From positions 1 to 64,000 of the forward strand of contig CANQCL010000003.1 of the NCBI GenBank assembly GCA_947589215.1: a DNA stretch of 64,000 nucleotides. Reading direction: 5' to 3'. Below the pieces are notes generated by a model. The model was not told the origin of the DNA, searched no databases, and saw only the letters and a program-made list of their open reading frames with translations. This stretch comes from an uncultured Clostridia bacterium. GTDB taxonomy: Bacteria > Bacillota > Clostridia > Oscillospirales > Ruminococcaceae. The position numbers and the translations under genes were made by a program. Below are positions 60,160 through 64,000 of this stretch, piece after piece. Position 1 is the stretch's first letter. Each line of letters begins with the position of its first letter.

Positions 60160-60660
60160 TTGGCTTTAATAGATGCTTCAACACTGGAACTGAGTGAAAA
60201 GGTAGTTTCCATAAACAGAGTATCAAAAACTGTTAAGGGCGGTCGTATAATGAAGTTTTCGGCGCTTGTTGTTGTCGGAGACGGAAACGGCATTGTAGGT
60301 TTTGGTATGGGTAAGTCTTCCGAAGTTCCTGACGCTATCCGCAAGGGAATTGAAGACGCAAAGAAAAACCTTATAAAGATCTCACTCAGAGGAACAACAA
60401 TTCCACACGAAATCGTCGGCGCTTTTGGTGCGGGCAGGGTTTTGATGAAGCCGGCTGCTCCCGGTACGGGAGTTATCGCAGGCGGACCTGTCAGAGCCGT
60501 TGTGGAAATGGCAGGAATAAAGGATATCAGAACAAAGTCGCTTCGTTCTAATAATCCATGTAATGTAGTAAGAGCTACAATAAACGGTTTAGCTTCAGTC
60601 AAGTCAGCAGAAGAGGTTGCTGCAAAGAGAGGCAAGACGGTTAAAGAAATATTAGGCTAA
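60160..60660 (+). CDS. rpsE: Ribosomal protein S5
   Basis: A 166-residue fidelity protein with a TTG start (AAAGGAGGTTATACTT upstream). [40 protein letters not shown] and [20 protein letters not shown]. The only TTG start in the operon. Confidence 0.97.
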   Translation: MALIDASTLELSEKVVSINRVSKTVKGGRIMKFSALVVVGDGNGIVGFGMGKSSEVPDAIRKGIEDAKKNLIKISLRGTTIPHEIVGAFGAGRVLMKPAAPGTGVIAGGPVRAVVEMAGIKDIRTKSLRSNNPCNVVRATINGLASVKSAEEVAAKRGKTVKEILG

Positions 60661-60674
60661 GGAGGAATAAAGCA

Positions 60675-60854
60675 ATGGCAAATCTGAAAATAACATTAGT
60701 TAAAAGTCTTATAAGAACAAAAAAAGACCAAATTGCTACCGCTCATTCTCTTGGTCTGAGAAAAATCGGTGCGGAAACAATTCAACCTGATAACGCACAG
60801 ACACAAGGTAAGATTAAGAAAATTAGTCACCTTATCAAAGTAACCGAAGCGTAA
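60675..60854 (+). CDS. rpmD: Ribosomal protein L30
   Basis: A short gene (59 residues) between rpsE and rpl[55 protein letters not shown]. Matches L30, GGAGGAATAAAGCA before ATG 60675. Confidence 0.96.
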   Translation: MANLKITLVKSLIRTKKDQIATAHSLGLRKIGAETIQPDNAQTQGKIKKISHLIKVTEA

Positions 60855-60875
60855 TGCAAGGAGGTGCGTATAAAA

Positions 60876-61316
60876 ATGAAATTGCACGAATTATCACCAA
60901 ACGCAGGTTCTAATAAGGAAAGAAAGCGTATTGGTAGAGGACATGGCTCAGGTCAGGGAAAAACTGCCGGCAAGGGACACAAGGGTCAGAAGGCTCGTTC
61001 AGGAGGCGGCGTTAGACCGGGCTTTGAGGGCGGTCAAATGCCATTGACCCAAAGAATACCTAAGCGTGGGTTTAATAATATTTTTGCAGATAAGGTAGTT
61101 GCTTTAAATGTTTCTGATTTGGAAAGATTTAACGACGGAATTACTGTAGATGCTGAGATTCTAAAAGCAGCCGGACTTGTAAAAGGCAAGTATGATTCAA
61201 TAAAGATTCTCGGAAACGGTGAGCTAACTAAAAACCTGACCGTTAAGGCAAACGCTTTTTCAGCCAGCGCTAAGGAAAAAATCGAAAAAGCCGGCGGAAA
61301 GGCTGAGGTGATGTAA
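60876..61316 (+). CDS. rplO: Ribosomal protein L15
   Basis: A 146-residue 50S protein with a glycine/lysine-rich N-terminus: [43 protein letters not shown] 60864 overlaps the Shine-Dalgarno, so ATG 60876 is chosen (GGAGGTGCG upstream). Confidence 0.97.
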   Translation: MKLHELSPNAGSNKERKRIGRGHGSGQGKTAGKGHKGQKARSGGGVRPGFEGGQMPLTQRIPKRGFNNIFADKVVALNVSDLERFNDGITVDAEILKAAGLVKGKYDSIKILGNGELTKNLTVKANAFSASAKEKIEKAGGKAEVM

Positions 61317-61317
61317 G

Positions 61318-62637
61318 GTGTTAGAAGTTTTAAGAAATGCCTGGAAAGTGACAGATTTAAGAAAGAAAATTCTATTCACTCTTCTAATAATAGTAATTTA
61401 CAGAATAGGCGGAGCAATACCTGTTCCGTTTCTGGATCAAGCTGCGTTGGCATCCTGGTTCCAGGACACTTCAACGAGCGGTAACTTTTTTAATTATTTG
61501 AATATCCTGTCAGGAGGTAACTTCTCAAAGGCTACCTTACTTGCATTGTCTATCTCACCTTATATCAATGCACAGATCATTATTCAGCTTCTGACTTACG
61601 CTATCCCTCCGTTGGAGAGACTGTCTAAGGAAGGCGAAGAAGGAAGAAAGAAAATCAACAAGATAACAAGGTACACTTCATTCGGAATTGCAATATTCCA
61701 AGCATGGGCTTATTATCTGACGCTAAAGAATTCAGCCGACGCTTTGGTATACACAACTGGCTGGAAAAAGCTGTTCGCAGAAATCATTATCATTGCCTGC
61801 TTTACAGCGGGTGCGTCGCTTATCATATGGCTCGGTGACGAGATAAATGAAAAGGGCATCGGAAACGGTATTTCAATGATCCTTTTTGCCGGTATCGTAG
61901 CAAGAGGACCTGCCGCTGTAGGAACTCTTATTGAGCTGTTCAGAACAGGCGAGTTAAGATATATGATACTTGTACCGATAGTAATAGTTATCTTTATAGC
62001 AATGATCGCTTTTATTATCTTTATGGATAATGCAGAGAGAAGAATTCCGATCCAGTATGCTAAGCGTGTTGTCGGAAGAAAAATGTACGGAGGACAAAGC
62101 TCGTTCATTCCAATCAAGGTTGCAATGTCGGGAGTTCTTCCTATCATCTTCGCAATGTCGTTTATGTCATTGCCGTCAACGCTTGAGCTATTCATAGCAA
62201 GACCGACCGATCCAACCGGATTCTGGCAGAATTTCTATGTTAAAATGCTTGACTGGTTCAGCTATGACAGTATGGTATACGCTGTGATCTACTTCTTATT
62301 GATTATCGGATTTAACTACTTTTATGTATCAATGCAGTATAATCCTGTTGAGATAGCAAACAATTTAAGACAAAATAACGGCGGTATTCCCGGAATAAGA
62401 CCGGGCAAGCCGACAACTACATTCATAAAGAGAGTATTGTCAAAGATCACTTTGGTAGGAGCTGTGTTCTTAGGAATTATCGCTATCTTCCCGATATTCT
62501 TTGCTAAGTTCTCAGGTGTAGGAAGCATCGCTATGGGCGGTACATCTATCCTAATCGTTGTTTCTGTTGCACTTGAAACTGTCCGTACTTTGGAATCACA
62601 AATGATGATGCGTCATCACAAGGGATTCCTTGAATAA
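61318..62637 (+). CDS. secY: Preprotein translocase subunit SecY
   Basis: A 439-residue channel with ten membrane helices. GTG start (GAGGTGAT upstream) 1 base after rplO stop. RIGGAIPVPFLDQAALASWF, the plug/TM2 region LLALSISPYINAQIIIQLLT, and the cytoplasmic loop PGIRPGKPTTTFIKRVLSKI are typical. Partners are SecE (38060-38284) and SecG elsewhere. Confidence 0.97.
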   Translation: MLEVLRNAWKVTDLRKKILFTLLIIVIYRIGGAIPVPFLDQAALASWFQDTSTSGNFFNYLNILSGGNFSKATLLALSISPYINAQIIIQLLTYAIPPLERLSKEGEEGRKKINKITRYTSFGIAIFQAWAYYLTLKNSADALVYTTGWKKLFAEIIIIACFTAGASLIIWLGDEINEKGIGNGISMILFAGIVARGPAAVGTLIELFRTGELRYMILVPIVIVIFIAMIAFIIFMDNAERRIPIQYAKRVVGRKMYGGQSSFIPIKVAMSGVLPIIFAMSFMSLPSTLELFIARPTDPTGFWQNFYVKMLDWFSYDSMVYAVIYFLLIIGFNYFYVSMQYNPVEIANNLRQNNGGIPGIRPGKPTTTFIKRVLSKITLVGAVFLGIIAIFPIFFAKFSGVGSIAMGGTSILIVVSVALETVRTLESQMMMRHHKGFLE

Positions 62638-62662
62638 GAATTATCAGGAGTAGTGGTTATTT

Positions 62663-63295
62663 ATGAATTTGATTTTATTAGGAGCTCCGGGAGCAGGTAA
62701 GGGTACTCAGGCTGAGGTTATATGCAAGGCTTTGAATATTCCTACTATCTCGACCGGAAATATGCTTAGGGAAGCTGTTAAAAACGGAACAAAGAGCGGT
62801 CTTGAAGCAAAGAGCTTTATGGACAGCGGCAAACTGGTTCCTGATGAAGTAGTTATAGGAATTCTCAAGGACAGAATTGCTGAGGACGACTGCAAAAACG
62901 GTTTCATACTCGACGGTTTTCCCAGAACAGTTCCGCAGGCAGAGGCTCTTGACAATATGGGCGTTACAATTGATAAGGTCATTGAGATCTATGTTCCTGA
63001 TGAGAAGATAAAGCAGAGACTTTCGGGCAGAAGAGTCTGCGAGCGCTGCGGAAATTCTTATCACGTTGACTTTAAGCCTACAAAGGTAGAGGGTGTTTGC
63101 GACGCTTGCGGCGGTAAGACTGTTATCCGTAAGGACGACGAGCCTGAGACGGTAAACAACAGACTTGCTGTTTACCACGAGCAGACAGCTCCTTTGAAGG
63201 GCTATTACGAAAAGCAGGGAAAGCTGGTCACAGTTGAGGGACAGGAAGAAGTTTCAGAGACATCAAAGCTGACGCTTGCTGCAATTGAGGCGTAA
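62663..63295 (+). CDS. adk: Adenylate kinase, zinc-lid type
   Basis: A 210-residue kinase interconverting ATP, AMP and ADP. P-loop [14 protein letters not shown] at residues 7-20, AMP site [12 protein letters not shown], and a Cys4 zinc lid (CERCGNSYH ... CDACGG) as in Gram-positive bacteria. Follows secY by 25 bases in the same operon. Confidence 0.97.
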   Translation: MNLILLGAPGAGKGTQAEVICKALNIPTISTGNMLREAVKNGTKSGLEAKSFMDSGKLVPDEVVIGILKDRIAEDDCKNGFILDGFPRTVPQAEALDNMGVTIDKVIEIYVPDEKIKQRLSGRRVCERCGNSYHVDFKPTKVEGVCDACGGKTVIRKDDEPETVNNRLAVYHEQTAPLKGYYEKQGKLVTVEGQEEVSETSKLTLAAIEA

Positions 63296-63298
63296 TCA

Positions 63299-64000
63299 AT
63301 GTTGTATATTAAATCGGACAGCGATATTGAAAAAATGAAGAAGGCAGGAAAAATCACTGCCGGAGCATTAAAAATTGCCGGAGAGTCGATAAAAGCGGGA
63401 ATGACCACCAAAGAGCTTGATAAGATCATTCACAGGTATATAACGTCGCACGGAGCGGTTCCGTCGTTTTTGGGATACGGCGGGTTTCCGGCGTCGGCTT
63501 GTATTTCTGTAAATGACGAGGTCATTCACGGTATTCCCGACGGGAGAAAGATAGAAAACGGCGATATAGTTTCTGTCGATGTGGGAGCGTATATCGGAGG
63601 CTTTCACGGAGACAGTGCAAAAACCTTTGCGGTCGGAGAGATCTCTGATGAAGCAAAGGCGCTTATGAAGTCGACTGAGGAGAGCTTATATCTTGCAATA
63701 GATATGGCAAAGCCGGGTATCAGGCTCGGCGATATCGGTCATGCGATTCAGAAGCATAATGAGGACAACGGATACAGTGTTGTTAAAGAGTTTGTAGGTC
63801 ACGGTGTGGGTAAAAATCTTCACGAAGATCCCGAAGTGCCGAATTTCGGCAGAGAAGGACACGGTTTACGTTTGGTTTCTGGTATGGTTATAGCTGTAGA
63901 GCCTATGATAAACGCAGGAACTGCTAATGTAAAGGTCATGCCGAACGACTGGACTGTTAAGACAACGGACGGTTCGCTGTCGGCTCACTTTGAGCATACA
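63299..64000 (+). CDS. map: Methionine aminopeptidase, type I (3' end cut by window)
   Basis: Removes N-terminal methionine from nascent proteins. Visible 234 residues begin MLYIKSDSDIEKMKKAGKIT and include substrate His (YGGFPASACISVNDEVIHGI), metal ligands Asp (VSVDVGAYIGGFHGDSAKTF), His (EFVGHGVGKNLHEDPEVPNF) and Glu (VIAVEPMINAG), ending near SAHFEHT. The stop lies beyond 64000. ATG 63299 preceded by GAGG. Confidence 0.96.
   Translation, partial: MLYIKSDSDIEKMKKAGKITAGALKIAGESIKAGMTTKELDKIIHRYITSHGAVPSFLGYGGFPASACISVNDEVIHGIPDGRKIENGDIVSVDVGAYIGGFHGDSAKTFAVGEISDEAKALMKSTEESLYLAIDMAKPGIRLGDIGHAIQKHNEDNGYSVVKEFVGHGVGKNLHEDPEVPNFGREGHGLRLVSGMVIAVEPMINAGTANVKVMPNDWTVKTTDGSLSAHFEHT

Overview
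The window looks like a chromosome segment of a low-GC, spore-forming anaerobic Firmicute, most likely a plant-fibre-degrading member of Oscillospiraceae/Ruminococcaceae. The evidence is a single-chain pyruvate:ferredoxin oxidoreductase, sporulation genes yabP/yabQ, a zinc-type S14, a Cys4 adenylate kinase, a GH74-type xyloglucanase lipoprotein and Clostridia-like gene neighbourhoods. The genus is inferred, not proven.

Positions 1 to about 28.7 kb are the right part of a siphovirus prophage integrated at a tRNA-Pro gene; its left end lies outside the window. Nearly all phage genes are on the minus strand. Read in transcription order (right to left) they are: a Cro-like regulator and small early genes (24.7-23.4 kb), an initiator gene containing three 24-bp iterons plus a DnaC-type loader (23.3-21.9 kb), a decayed sigma-like gene and a small regulator (21.8-21.1 kb), an AT-rich cargo segment (20.8-17.8 kb), a HExxH protein, TerS/TerL, portal, minor capsid, scaffold, capsid, head-tail connectors, major tail protein, tail chaperones, tape measure, distal tail proteins, a CHAP endolysin and a holin. 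On the plus strand at the right end are an S24-type repressor, a secreted cargo protein and a tyrosine integrase.

The most unusual region is 17.8-20.8 kb. Two bicistrons each pair a soluble protein of about 270-310 residues with a four-helix membrane protein of about 160 residues, and they flank a phage-encoded tRNA-Met. This layout matches the sizes and topology of lambda RexA/RexB (superinfection exclusion), and the two soluble proteins share a motif pattern with each other. I propose them as duplicated Rex-like prophage defence modules. The major tail protein gene also ends with a canonical -1 slippery heptamer followed by a 45-codon open extension that fills the gap to the next gene.

From 28.8 to 51.3 kb is ordinary chromosome: two glycosyltransferases and a polyprenyl glycosylphosphotransferase (cell-surface glycans), nifJ, a membrane-anchored XRE regulator, the rpmG-secE-nusG-rplK-rplA cluster (without rplJ/rplL), an AbrB-like regulator, proS, an HtrA-type protease, a radical SAM protein, the GH74 lipoprotein, and yabP-yabQ-divIC-S1 genes followed by two secreted proteins.

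From 51.5 kb to the end is the S10-spc ribosomal operon in canonical order (rpsJ to rplO, secY, adk, map, the last truncated by the window). It is preceded by a roughly 250-nt structured leader ending in a strong intrinsic terminator, which suggests attenuation control of the whole operon.
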